Below are positions 25,533 through 34,257 of a DNA stretch of 64,000 nucleotides, one piece after another; within the stretch, counting starts at the first letter, position 1, and every line of letters starts with the position of its first letter. The position numbers were made by a program, and so were the translations under genes. Source of the stretch: G963678445 sp963678445. GTDB lineage: Bacteria; Hydrogenedentota; Hydrogenedentia; Hydrogenedentales; G963678445. The stretch is taken from assembly GCA_963678445.1 (NCBI GenBank), contig OY782877.1:1984001-2048000 (forward strand), in the 5' to 3' direction. The notes below the pieces were generated by a model. That model was not told where the DNA came from. It saw only the letters and a list, made by a program, of their open reading frames with translations, and did no database searches.

Positions 25533-26867
25533 TTATTTTAATTCTTTAATGCGGATATTGCGAAATGCGACATAGGAATTGTGATCTGTCAAGGTAATGA
25601 AGCCGTTCTTCAGACGGTATTTCAGGTCTTCATATTCATCGAAGTTGACGTCCTGCACAAGTTCACCATTCATGACCGCCTTGAAATGAGGCCCATCGAA
25701 GGTAACTTCCAGATCATTCCACAAGCCTTCCCTTTTGGCGGGGAAGGACAAAGGCGCCAGTACATCATAAATCGCGCCGGTGTTCGAATTGTCGGGTTCC
25801 TTGGTCCCTGTATCACCACGCATCTGGAATTCGACACCAATTTTTGACTGGCGTCCCTCACGCGGTGCGCGCAGGCAGATGCCGCTATTGGCTTCCGGCG
25901 CGATTTTCCACTCCATGCGCAAGATAAAATTGTCATAGCGTTTGGCGGACATCAAGGCGCGTCCCCCGGTTACCTGCCACTCGATAACGCCTTCGTCATT
26001 TACTTTGAACGTGTTAGGATTGCCACTGGACATCCACCAGCCATTCAAGGTTTTGCCATCAAAAAGCGATACAAAGCCTTCGGCTTTTTCTTCGGCGCTT
26101 AGCATGGAATCGTCCAGTTTCCATTCTTTCTTTTCTTCCGGGTGCATCAACTGTTGGTCCAGGGCCTGATAGTTTTCTGCCTTGTCTGCAAGCAAGAACG
26201 GCATTTCGCCCAACTCAGAGCCAGGGAGCTCGCCATCAACCAGCATCAATCCACGCACTTTTTTGGCGGGCGCTTTTTTGACCAGTTGGATGTCACCATT
26301 TTCGGGAGCGATCAGCACCAGCGTCGGAGCAATCTTTTTAAACGCTGCAGCGAGTGTCGCCGCATCCGGTCCGTCGATTAGATAAATGAGGCGTTGATGT
26401 GCTTTGAGGGCTTCGGCGGCGGTGTACAAGGCATGCTTGCGGAATTTGGGATCCGTCGAATCGCCCAGCACCCGCACCAGGATGGCCATACCTTGATCGA
26501 TGGCCCACTGGGCATAAACATCAAGCAGCGTGAGTGTTGCGGGATCCAGTTTTTTGCCATCAGCGCTGAGACCGGGCAGGTTGAAGCAGATAGAGTTACC
26601 GCCTGCCTCAGCAATTCGCGCCATAGGTGGCGCCATGACGGCGATTGCGCAGCCCTGCTCGGCGAGAGTGGGCACGTCGAAGGCCTTGATGCAGAAGTTG
26701 GTTTTATCCCGGAACATAGAATTGCGACTAAGCTGAAAATCAAACTTTTCAAAGCTTGCCGGTGTCGTGGTCTGCGTCGCTGTTTGCGTCGTTGCGCAGC
26801 CGCACAAAACAATACTGAACCCAGCAAGCATGCATCCGATGGTAAAAAGCAAAGATTGTATTTTCAA
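25533..26867 (-). CDS. DUF1080 (3-keto-disaccharide hydrolase-type) lipoprotein, paralogue 1
   Basis: This 444-residue protein has a signal peptide ending in lipobox LCGC (about residues 21-24), so it is membrane-anchored outside the cytoplasm. Residues about 40-235 look like a degraded TIM-barrel segment (KAFDVPTL, QGMAILVRVLGDS, LVLIAPENGD). From about residue 250 a DUF1080/LamG-like jelly roll begins with GFVSLFDGKTLNGWW and continues with GICLRAPREGR, GTKEPDNSNTGAIYDV and WNDLEVTFDG. DUF1080 proteins include 3-keto-glycoside hydrolases. The domain pairing is shared with the neighbour at 27473. It has its own upstream region with a repeat copy. Enzymatic activity is inference. Confidence 0.84.
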   Translation of the reverse strand: MKIQSLLFTIGCMLAGFSIVLCGCATTQTATQTTTPASFEKFDFQLSRNSMFRDKTNFCIKAFDVPTLAEQGCAIAVMAPPMARIAEAGGNSICFNLPGLSADGKKLDPATLTLLDVYAQWAIDQGMAILVRVLGDSTDPKFRKHALYTAAEALKAHQRLIYLIDGPDAATLAAAFKKIAPTLVLIAPENGDIQLVKKAPAKKVRGLMLVDGELPGSELGEMPFLLADKAENYQALDQQLMHPEEKKEWKLDDSMLSAEEKAEGFVSLFDGKTLNGWWMSSGNPNTFKVNDEGVIEWQVTGGRALMSAKRYDNFILRMEWKIAPEANSGICLRAPREGRQSKIGVEFQMRGDTGTKEPDNSNTGAIYDVLAPLSFPAKREGLWNDLEVTFDGPHFKAVMNGELVQDVNFDEYEDLKYRLKNGFITLTDHNSYVAFRNIRIKELK

Positions 26868-26886
26868 TTTCCAAATCCTTTATGTC

Positions 26887-26996
26887 CGTTTAGCGACTGA
26901 AAATCCCAAAAGTTTTGATAAAAAACAAAGCTTGGTGACGGGTAGAAGCGTTGAGAGCATAGCTCTTGCGCGTGGTTGCTGGAGTACTTTAGATAA
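26887..26996 (+). repeat. dispersed intergenic repeat (copy 7, degenerate)
   Basis: GTTTAGCGACTGAAAATCCC at the left, TTGATAAAAAACAAAG in the body, CTCTTGCGCGTGGTTGCTGG and ACTTTAGATAA at the right. It lies just upstream of the start of the DUF1080 gene at 25533-26867. Confidence 0.65.
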
Positions 26997-27352
26997 AATG
27001 GCACGAGCAGATGAAAGCGCGGCTTCGCAAGTTAGATAGTAACCGAATAATTATCGTAGCCTCGCGCCACAGGCAAAAGTAGCTATGCGCAACCGAAACT
27101 GAGGATAGCACATCCATGAGTTTGGATGCACATGTGGAATATCAATGTTGGGACGATTTTTAGGGCTACTGCGTAGCGAATACAGCAGTGTCGACCGCAG
27201 TAAAATGAAGATATTATCAAAACGTTATCCCACCCAATAAAACACACAGTAGGAAAGCGTAAGAAGTTCTGGGAAGACGGATGCAGAAAGCAGAGCAGGA
27301 GAAAATGCGAAGTCATGTGCAACACATGACATGTCCCATCCAATTTGCGATA

Positions 27353-27396
27353 GTAAAAGGCGCTTCACCGCAACATGTCGGCGAAGCGCCTTTTAC
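27353..27396 (-). terminator. long hairpin terminator, probably bidirectional
   Basis: GTAAAAGGCGCTTC and GAAGCGCCTTTTAC form a 14-bp perfect outer stem, extended inside by CCG/CGG pairs. A-run and T-run on the two arms give a U-tract in either direction. It lies 77 bp downstream of the DUF1080 gene that ends at 27473. Confidence 0.75.
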
Positions 27397-27472
27397 AGTT
27401 CGTCTTTTTCAGACCGTTGTCTAAACCGTCCTCGAAAAGAAAAAGCCAAAACAATCGATTTAAAACGTTAGT

Positions 27473-28795
27473 CTATTTCAGTTCCTTGATGCGGATATTG
27501 CGAAACGCGACATAGCAATTATGGTCCGTCAGGGAAATGAAGCCTTTGCGCAGACGGTACTTTAACTCTTCATGTTCATCGAAGTTCACATCCTGCACCA
27601 GTTCTCCATTCATGATCGCCTTGAGATGCGGGCCATCAAAGGTAACTTCCAGGTCATTCCACAAGCCTTCATACTTGGCGGGGAAAGACATGGGCGGCAG
27701 TACATCGTACACCGCACCGGTATTCGATTTGTCGGGTTCCTTGGTGCCTGTATCGCCACGCATCTGGAATTCCATCCCAATTTTGGACTGGCGTGCATTA
27801 CGCGGTGCCCGCAACCAGAGACCGCTGTTGCCACCCGGCAGGATTTTCCACTGCATGCGCAGGATAAAATTATCATAGCGCTTGGCCGACATCAAAGCAC
27901 GGCCACCCGTCATACGCCATTCGATGAAACCGTCCTCACTTACATGGAAGGCGTTGGGATTATCATTGCACATCCACCAGCCGTCCAGGGTTTTGCCATC
28001 GAAAAGCGGTACAAAGCCTTCCGCCTTTTCTTCCTCGCTCAAAATCGAGTCGTCCAGCTTCCACTCCACCTTTTCTTCCGGACGCATCAGCATCTGATCC
28101 AAAGCCTGATAATTTTCTTCCTTGTCTGCAAGCAAAAAGGGAATTTCGCCCAATTCCGGATTCGGCAATTCGCCATCGACCAGGAGCAGCTTACGACTTT
28201 TCCGGGTCGGCGCTTTTGACACCAATTTGATATCGCCGTTTTCAGGGGCAATAAGTACCAGCGCAGGCGCGATCTTCTTGAATTTCGCCGCCAACTCTGC
28301 CGCATCAGGCCCATCGATCAGGTAAACTGCGCGTTGATAGGGACGCAACGCTTTGGCGGCGGTACGCACGGCGCGTTTACGGAATTCCGGGTCCGTTGAA
28401 TCGCCCAAAACCCGCACAACTATAGCCATGCCCTGAGCCTTACCCCGCTCTGTGTAGGTATCCAACACGGCAAAGGTCTGCGGGTCCAGGGCCTTGCCAT
28501 CGGCACTGAGACCGGGCAAGTCGAAACAGACCGTATTACCGCCTACGTCAGCCACCTTCGCCATCGCGGGCACCATCACCGAAAGCGCACTGCCCTGTTT
28601 GCCCAACGTCGGCATATCGAACGCCTTAATGCAGAAATTCGTTTTATCGCGATACAGCGAATTCCTGCGCACCTGGAAATCAAATTTTTCATAGGTAGCT
28701 TTACTGGCAGAATGCGTAGTGGCGCAGCCACATAGGAGTACGCTAAAACCGACAGCTATCCCGGCTATTCCGGAAATCAACGAACGTATTTTCAT
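27473..28795 (-). CDS. DUF1080 (3-keto-disaccharide hydrolase-type) lipoprotein, paralogue 2
   Basis: About 440 residues, homologous over its whole length to 25533-26867. It has a signal peptide ending in lipobox LCGC, the same N-terminal barrel-like part (KAFDMPTL, GMAIVVRVLGDS, LVLIAPENGD) and the same DUF1080 C-terminus (LFDGKTLDGWW, GLWLRAPRNAR, WNDLEVTFDG). The frame continues 28 codons upstream, but the ATG at 28795 has AAGGAA at good spacing and starts the signal peptide. The two genes read in the same direction but are separated by 605 bp with a terminator, so they are probably separate transcripts. Confidence 0.84.
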   Translation of the reverse strand: MKIRSLISGIAGIAVGFSVLLCGCATTHSASKATYEKFDFQVRRNSLYRDKTNFCIKAFDMPTLGKQGSALSVMVPAMAKVADVGGNTVCFDLPGLSADGKALDPQTFAVLDTYTERGKAQGMAIVVRVLGDSTDPEFRKRAVRTAAKALRPYQRAVYLIDGPDAAELAAKFKKIAPALVLIAPENGDIKLVSKAPTRKSRKLLLVDGELPNPELGEIPFLLADKEENYQALDQMLMRPEEKVEWKLDDSILSEEEKAEGFVPLFDGKTLDGWWMCNDNPNAFHVSEDGFIEWRMTGGRALMSAKRYDNFILRMQWKILPGGNSGLWLRAPRNARQSKIGMEFQMRGDTGTKEPDKSNTGAVYDVLPPMSFPAKYEGLWNDLEVTFDGPHLKAIMNGELVQDVNFDEHEELKYRLRKGFISLTDHNCYVAFRNIRIKELK

Positions 28796-28923
28796 GTCCC
28801 ATTCCTTATAGTTTTTAGATGAACGATAATATATATCTTCACGTTTATGGCCATCGAATATTTTGATACTACGTAACACCCAACCAAACGCGACATCGAT
28901 TGATTACATAGCCTAGCACAAGC

Positions 28924-29046
28924 TATTAGGGACTAACAATCCAAAAGCTGTTCTGAAAAGGCGAAACTTTTACTGCGATCAGCGACTGTAAGGACCATAT
29001 TTCCTGGGTGTGGCCCTGCTCCCTCGCACTCGCTGGACCGCTTTGG
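28924..29046 (+). repeat. dispersed intergenic repeat (copy 8)
   Basis: Left TTAGGGACTAACAATCC, body GCTGTTCTGAAAAGGCGAAA and GACTGTAAGGACCAT, right CTCGCTGGACCGCTTTGG. It occupies most of the 337-bp gap between the divergent DUF1080 and glycosyltransferase genes. The rest of the gap shows nothing clear. Confidence 0.8.
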
Positions 29047-29132
29047 AAGAAGAAAATTGAAAGTTTTATTTTGCAGCGGCACCTGTAGTGCGATAGGATG
29101 AGGCTGATGGAGAAAAAAGCGAGACAGTGCCG

Positions 29133-30179
29133 ATGTTGGTAGGAATCAATACAGTCCAAACAAACAATGTACATCATGGGTTTTATTACGACCGTTATTG
29201 GCGGCGCGTCCTTGACGCTGTAGCGGCGTTGGAAACCGATGTGCGTTTTGTTGTCTTTACACAACCCCACAACCACACCTTTTTTGAGGGCTGCCCACGG
29301 GTAGAACTGCCTGCACCAGAAGCACGCCGGTTTTTCCCGAAAAGCAATACGGGGGAATTGGCCCGCGCCATGGCGGAATCCGGGGCGGACATGCTCGTGT
29401 CGCCTTTAGACGCGGCTCCGGTACGTATTTCAAAACCCCAAGCCGTGTGCGTACTACAGCATGCGTCAGGTGTTGACATCAAAGGAGCGCGCAACAAAAA
29501 TCCGCACAAGGCGCAAAAGAGAGCCTGCGCCACGGCGGAACTGGTGCTGACCACCACAGAGTATATGCGCAAGAAATGCCTGGAATGGTTTGAAGCCCCG
29601 TTGGAAAAAACCACCGTAGCCCCACCAGGCGTGTCGAGTGTGTTCACCACACCACAACCCTCGATGGTGGATGCGCCGTTTTTACTGACTTACTACGACG
29701 TATATACCGCCGAGCGGGTACATCGGTTGCGAGACGTCTTCGCCAAGCACCGAGGCGAATTTTCACATCTACTGGTTGTGGCAGGACCGGGGGCAGACGA
29801 TGAACCCCAGGATTGGGGAGAGGGGATTGTGCGTATTGAACAATGCCCTGATGTATTGCTGGCGGGCCTGTATCAGCATTGCGCCGTGTTCCTGTATCCT
29901 GCCCAATATGATGCAACCGGCATGCGCGTCTTAGAGGCACTGCATGTGGGCGCGAATGTAATTACACCGCGCACGGGCGTGTTGGAAGAGCTGGCCGGAC
30001 AGTCGCCCTGCTACTACAACCCCGGCAGCCCGGGTTCCTTTTTGCAGGCCTTGCGGCGTAGCCTGGAAGAATCTACCGAGACCCATGTGCAGCATGCCCG
30101 GCAAGGACGCGCCGCCGTAGCGACCTATACATGGGAAAAAACTGCCTGGAAAATCCTTTCTGCGTTAAAAAAACTATGA
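29133..30179 (+). CDS. glycosyltransferase family 4-like protein
   Basis: This 348-residue GT-B protein has its donor-binding region near residues 260-290, with RVLEALHVGANVITP and VLEELAG, the typical E-x7-E arrangement of GT4 enzymes that use nucleotide sugars. The N-domain has the HHGFYYDRYWRRVLDA acceptor-side opening, and KNPHKAQKRACATAELVLTTTEYMRKK marks the domain junction. A GTG at 29127 is an alternative start; no strong ribosome site is seen for either. It is 19 bp upstream of the small gene at 30199. Confidence 0.85.
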   Translation: MLVGINTVQTNNVHHGFYYDRYWRRVLDAVAALETDVRFVVFTQPHNHTFFEGCPRVELPAPEARRFFPKSNTGELARAMAESGADMLVSPLDAAPVRISKPQAVCVLQHASGVDIKGARNKNPHKAQKRACATAELVLTTTEYMRKKCLEWFEAPLEKTTVAPPGVSSVFTTPQPSMVDAPFLLTYYDVYTAERVHRLRDVFAKHRGEFSHLLVVAGPGADDEPQDWGEGIVRIEQCPDVLLAGLYQHCAVFLYPAQYDATGMRVLEALHVGANVITPRTGVLEELAGQSPCYYNPGSPGSFLQALRRSLEESTETHVQHARQGRAAVATYTWEKTAWKILSALKKL

Positions 30180-30198
30180 AACAGGGAGGCAGACAGAT

Positions 30199-30630
30199 AT
30201 GCCTGTAAGCACGCGAAAATCACTTATTCCCAAACCCCCTATGTCCGATACCGAGGCATGCGCCTACATGCTGTTGTCCAAGGCGTTTACCATCAACGAT
30301 TTCTTGCAGGAATACAAAGATCATATCGTGATGGATGAAAATTACTGTGTGGTTTCTCCCCTGAAAGTGGATGCGCAGACGAGAAAAGATTATGAAGACA
30401 ACCCTTTTTTGCTACAAAAAGATCGCGCCTTACACACGTTAATTTGTGCTGTGGCGGAACATCGCGAAAAACGTCTGGCAAATAAAAAAGTAGAAGCACA
30501 GTTGGGGAACGGACGTCGCATTAGCATGTCCACGCTGGCAAACGCGATATGCCAATATCATTATGAAACGATCAACGCCTGGGCGCGCCGTCGACTTGCA
30601 GATTTGGGCGAAAAAGACTCAGCTCCCTGA
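30199..30630 (+). CDS. hypothetical protein
   Basis: This 143-residue soluble, helix-rich protein is not recognised. It has charged segments (CAVAEHREKRLANKKVE) and a C-terminal AICQYHYETINAWARRRL helix. GGGAGG precedes the ATG at good spacing, and the gap to the glycosyltransferase is 19 bp, so it is likely in the same transcript. Its 3' end overlaps by 12 bp with the convergent STAS gene. Confidence 0.62.
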   Translation: MPVSTRKSLIPKPPMSDTEACAYMLLSKAFTINDFLQEYKDHIVMDENYCVVSPLKVDAQTRKDYEDNPFLLQKDRALHTLICAVAEHREKRLANKKVEAQLGNGRRISMSTLANAICQYHYETINAWARRRLADLGEKDSAP

Positions 30631-30960
30631 GGCGCCTATGGCGGCCAGTGCGGTGTCGCGGTCCTTGTACAGATCCAACAACGGCACCAGCCCCGTCAAA
30701 TCAAGAATATCCATCAGAATAGGGGCCAGGCCACACAACGCAAGCTGTCCGCCGTGCGCTGCCAGATACTTGCGCGCTTTTAAAATCACACGAATACCCG
30801 CGCTGGATAAAAACTCGGTGTGTGTAAAATCAAGCAAGATCGGGGAAGCCCCCTTTTCCAATTCGAGATTCAATACGGCGTCTATGTTGGCTGCGTTGGA
30901 CGAATCGACCCTGCGCAGCATTTGCGCGATTGTAACTCCATCGACTACCTTAATAAGCAC
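30619..30960 (-). CDS. STAS-domain anti-sigma factor antagonist-like protein
   Basis: This 113-residue single STAS domain has LLDFTHTEFLSSAGIRVI, matching the SpoIIAA-type phosphorylation loop; Ser52 or Ser53 is the likely target of a partner kinase. Such proteins bind an anti-sigma kinase or a signalling complex in the cytoplasm and release it depending on phosphorylation. Translation starts at GTG with AAGGAG seven bases upstream. No anti-sigma kinase or PP2C phosphatase lies nearby, so its partners are elsewhere. The 3' end overlaps the convergent gene at 30199. Confidence 0.85.
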   Translation of the reverse strand: MLIKVVDGVTIAQMLRRVDSSNAANIDAVLNLELEKGASPILLDFTHTEFLSSAGIRVILKARKYLAAHGGQLALCGLAPILMDILDLTGLVPLLDLYKDRDTALAAIGASGS

Positions 30961-31088
30961 AGAAACACTCCTTCACATCGCCGTTATAAAATCGGGGCAC
31001 CTGCCCAAACCAAAGCAGCATACAACACCCGTCAAGTATAGCACAAGAAACAAAACAGGCCTATGCCGCCAGAAAAAAGCATCGTACT

Positions 31089-32819
31089 ATGAAGACCGCC
31101 AGAAGAAAAATACAAGGGGCTCTTACCTTTTTGTTGTTGGGGACAAGTTGCGGTATAGCCCTTTTCCTTGTAGACGGTTACATTGGTCGCTATGTTAACT
31201 TTGGCGACTCACCGGTTGACCTACAAGTCCCCTTTTTCGGACGCCAGGCGCCCAATGCCTCCTACACCCATGCCTTTGAAGGATTTGCATTCTCCGTCCA
31301 ACACAATTCCGACGGTTTCCGGGAAAAAGAGCTGACGTTACACCCGCTAAAACAAGGACAGCGCATTCTGTGCCTGGGGGATTCCTTTACCTACGGCTGG
31401 GGTGTCGATCGCAAAGACTCCTGGCCGCGCCTCGTCGAAGCACAACTGCGCCAACAAGATCCAGAGTCACAATGGGAAGTTTTGAATCTGGGCATGACAG
31501 GCACCAGCCCCCTTTATTACCGCGATGTGCTACTGGCATACGGTCCTCTTCTACAACCGGATATCGTTTTAGTCGGGCTGTATCAGAACAACGACGCCAT
31601 CGGGCATTACAATGCACCCAACCATAATCTGCGCCGCCCTCGATTATATGAAAAAATACGTACACTTTCCCCCATACACTTGTCGGCCTACCTGCGCAAC
31701 CACTGGAATTTGTGGCGCAACCCAGATGAATACACCGGGATTCCCAATCCGATCGCCGTTTTACAACAAAACGAAGACGCCGCGATCCAACAGCAACTAC
31801 AGCAGATTCCCTCGGCGCACCTTGAAAAAGTGCTGCAATGGAAGCTTCCCCCGTATACCCTGGCGCGTTTGATACGCGACCCGGATGTGCTTGCCTGGGA
31901 TATTAAACAATGCAATTACCTGCTGGAGCGCCCAGCAATGCGCCAGATTTTACAAGAAATGCAGCAGACCGCCGCGCAATGGAATGGTGAGCTGCGCATC
32001 CTTGTTTTCCCACAAGGATGGACACTCGACAAACGGATTTGGCCGGAGTTGCAGTCTGTCGGCGCAACAACACGTCCGGCATTATTGCAGGACTGCCGTT
32101 TTCAGGATTCAATACGACATTTTTCAGAAGAATTGGGCGTATCCATATTGGATTTGCGCGGTGCACTGTTGGCGGAAAGCGCCCCCTGTTTCCTGCCGTG
32201 GGATGAGCATATGAATGCAACTGGAAATGCGGTCTGTGCAAAGGCCATTACCGACTGGCTACGCACAGATGTTGCGCCAGTCCTTGAGGAACGTCCTTCC
32301 TCCTTTTCAGCCATTACGCCGATCGTCGAATGGGACTTCGATGGAGACAAGACGCAGGCGGGATGGACGCTTTGGCCTCGCGAACATCAATGGAAGGAAA
32401 AAGGCGGGTGTGCCCGCATCCGTTATGGGAAACACTGCGAGGAAGGAAAGCCTGTTGCGTTTATGAATCGAAACTACACCCTGGATTGTAGCAAAGTGAA
32501 TCGGTTGCGTATCCGTATGCGCAGCCAGCGCGGCCATTTTGCACGTTTCCTTTGGGGGAGCGAGCCCCATTTTTCACCCAAGCGCACCATTTCGTTTCCC
32601 ATCATCAGCGATGGTGCATTTCACGAATACGACATTGCGCTTGATCACGGCGTTGCCGATTGGGAAAAGACATGGAAAGGGATTCGTATAGAGCCAGCAT
32701 ATGCCTGGCAGGGGGAAGCCGATATGACCGGTGAAATCGTGGAGATAGACTACGTGCTCTTGGGTCATGCAACGCCGGACAAATCACATCCAGATATTTG
32801 GACCTGCGCGCGACCCTGA
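31089..32819 (+). CDS. membrane-anchored SGNH/GDSL hydrolase with C-terminal beta domain
   Basis: This 576-residue protein has an N-terminal hydrophobic anchor (ALTFLLLGTSCGIALFLV) and the SGNH blocks LCLGDSFTYGWGV (Ser99), the glycine and Asn blocks (LNLGMTG, GLYQNNDA), and WDEHMNATGN (Asp and His near 371-374). From about residue 415 a separate beta-rich C-domain (EWDFDGDKTQAGWTLW...) resembles a carbohydrate-binding jelly roll. Enzymes of this type acylate or deacylate polysaccharides outside the membrane. It is related in its catalytic blocks to the gene at 39361. No clear ribosome site was seen. Confidence 0.82.
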   Translation: MKTARRKIQGALTFLLLGTSCGIALFLVDGYIGRYVNFGDSPVDLQVPFFGRQAPNASYTHAFEGFAFSVQHNSDGFREKELTLHPLKQGQRILCLGDSFTYGWGVDRKDSWPRLVEAQLRQQDPESQWEVLNLGMTGTSPLYYRDVLLAYGPLLQPDIVLVGLYQNNDAIGHYNAPNHNLRRPRLYEKIRTLSPIHLSAYLRNHWNLWRNPDEYTGIPNPIAVLQQNEDAAIQQQLQQIPSAHLEKVLQWKLPPYTLARLIRDPDVLAWDIKQCNYLLERPAMRQILQEMQQTAAQWNGELRILVFPQGWTLDKRIWPELQSVGATTRPALLQDCRFQDSIRHFSEELGVSILDLRGALLAESAPCFLPWDEHMNATGNAVCAKAITDWLRTDVAPVLEERPSSFSAITPIVEWDFDGDKTQAGWTLWPREHQWKEKGGCARIRYGKHCEEGKPVAFMNRNYTLDCSKVNRLRIRMRSQRGHFARFLWGSEPHFSPKRTISFPIISDGAFHEYDIALDHGVADWEKTWKGIRIEPAYAWQGEADMTGEIVEIDYVLLGHATPDKSHPDIWTCARP

Positions 32820-32901
32820 GCGGTGGCCAGCGCCACTCGCAATATTTATGGTCCTTGCCGTGGGTGATCAAAGCAAGGCTAATGTACATATTCGTTTTTC
32901 T
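32820..32901 (-). repeat. dispersed intergenic repeat (copy 9, inverted, partial)
   Basis: It begins immediately after the SGNH stop with GGTGGCCAGCGCCAC, followed by AATATTTATGGTCCTTGCCG and ATATTCGTTTTTC. The TTTAGTGAC end is lost. Confidence 0.72.
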
Positions 32902-32908
32902 TTGCTTC

Positions 32909-32932
32909 TTTCTTTTTTCGTAAAAAGAAAGA
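32909..32932 (-). terminator. AT-rich hairpin after the glycosyltransferase gene
   Basis: CTTTCTTTTT and AAAAAGAAAG pair around a short TCGT-type loop just beyond the stop at 32935. Read on the minus strand the hairpin carries its own T-rich arm. Weak as a terminator. Confidence 0.35.
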
Positions 32933-32934
32933 GG

Positions 32935-34257
32935 TTAACGTTGCAGTCCGGCATGCTTGGGAGGCGCAAACGCGGGTGCGCGTAAAGTGACGAGGACTTC
33001 TTTTTGCGCCGCCAGATTGTTGGGGCCAATAGCATTGGGCCAGGAAAAGGCATCCGGATGCGTGCGTTGCAGCAAGGTTTTGATTGCACCGAACATTTCC
33101 TGGTCCGGATAACCATGATCACGCAGGTGATGTACTAGTTTTAGTGTACGAAAGCCATCGAACCAATGATGAAAATGGTGCTGCAACTGTTTAGGATTTG
33201 CGGAATTTTGCTGAAGCCGTGGCCAGGCCTCCTGAAAGCCCTGCTCCAAAAGGAATCTCGCCAATTGAGGTGCGATTTCTGCTGCACTGTCGAGCAAAGC
33301 GGTAGCGTCTAGCTCCAATGCGTTTACCGCTGTTGCCAGCCAGCGACGAAGGATTTGGTAGCTCTTCGGATGATACAGCACATACTCCTCATGTGTAGCA
33401 TCCAGAAAGCGACGCACCCGGCGTCCTGTGCCAAAGGGGACGCGGTGCGAAGGACGCGACGAGGGGTATACCTGAACCGTGTCGAGGTGATCTACCGGAC
33501 CCGTTTTGGCGACCTGTTGCAGAAAGTAAAAATCTTCCCCCGCCAATCGTCGGTTCATTCCCGCCACAGCAGCATAGGCATTGCCCGAAACGAAGAGGGT
33601 GGAGCCAATGCTTGGGAACGCATACGGTGAACCGGCCCAGGCCAAGCCCAGCGCATGGTATCGAAGAAAGAATTCGTAGCACAGGATGGCCGCCAGGTCC
33701 GCTCCTTCACCGTCAAGCGGGTGCGCGTAGCTGACGAAGCCGCCCCAACGCTCTTTACCGTGGAAAAATGCATCGATACCGGAAAGATAATTCAGCTGAA
33801 CGCGTGTGTCGCCATCCAAACAAATCAGCGGTCGATCCAAGGCGTCATTTTCCGCCAAAATGCGCAAGCCCCAATCCATTCCCAACTTTCGCGCCAGACC
33901 CACACCGTCTTTGTCCGGCAACTCGTGTCCCGGAGTTGTCGCATCGACATATCCCACGCGGAACGGAAAGCGGTTGGCGTTCGCATGCAACCAATCCAAA
34001 GCGGCGCGGTTATTTTCAAGGTCGGCGGCATCGGTGCATTCCGGTCGCCGATTATTTATCACACAGACAACCAGTGTGCGCGCGCAAACCTTTTCAGGAC
34101 TATTCGCCAGATCTTGCAACGTGTTGCAGCAATCCGGAAACTCAGCCAAGAGCGGAATCGCAACTACCTGATCGATATCACGTGTATCCGAAACCATAAA
34201 TGGCCAGCGCTCAAAAAAGGTGCGCCGCGCTAAATATTTCGCAACGGTTTTATTCAC
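32935..34257 (-). CDS. GT-A-like glycosyltransferase, translationally coupled to miaA
   Basis: This 440-residue protein has the hallmarks of a family 2-type GT-A fold: an N-terminal VVAIPLLAEFP strand, the DxD-like ICLDGDTRVQ (about residue 145) for metal and nucleotide-sugar binding, and later NRRLAGEDFYFLQQ, matching the ED catalytic-base region. The C-terminal 150 residues are helical. It starts at GTG overlapping the TGA of miaA (GTGA), so it is coupled to it despite the unrelated role. The product is unknown. Confidence 0.75.
   Translation of the reverse strand: MNKTVAKYLARRTFFERWPFMVSDTRDIDQVVAIPLLAEFPDCCNTLQDLANSPEKVCARTLVVCVINNRRPECTDAADLENNRAALDWLHANANRFPFRVGYVDATTPGHELPDKDGVGLARKLGMDWGLRILAENDALDRPLICLDGDTRVQLNYLSGIDAFFHGKERWGGFVSYAHPLDGEGADLAAILCYEFFLRYHALGLAWAGSPYAFPSIGSTLFVSGNAYAAVAGMNRRLAGEDFYFLQQVAKTGPVDHLDTVQVYPSSRPSHRVPFGTGRRVRRFLDATHEEYVLYHPKSYQILRRWLATAVNALELDATALLDSAAEIAPQLARFLLEQGFQEAWPRLQQNSANPKQLQHHFHHWFDGFRTLKLVHHLRDHGYPDQEMFGAIKTLLQRTHPDAFSWPNAIGPNNLAAQKEVLVTLRAPAFAPPKHAGLQR

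Larger units (their letters stand above)
26868..27472. other. 605-bp non-coding interval between the DUF1080 paralogues
   Basis: It contains repeat copy 7 (26887-26996), a perfect 8-bp stem GTCATGTG-CAA-CACATGAC at 27312-27330, and the long hairpin at 27353-27396. A short open stretch near 27147 on the plus strand (MLGRFLGLLRSEYSS, then a stop) might be a relic but is too short to call. Confidence 0.45.

Noticed and set aside
27147..27245. Possible transposase remnant between the DUF1080 genes
   Set aside because: Only about 32 codons before a stop and no recognisable transposase motif or inverted ends.
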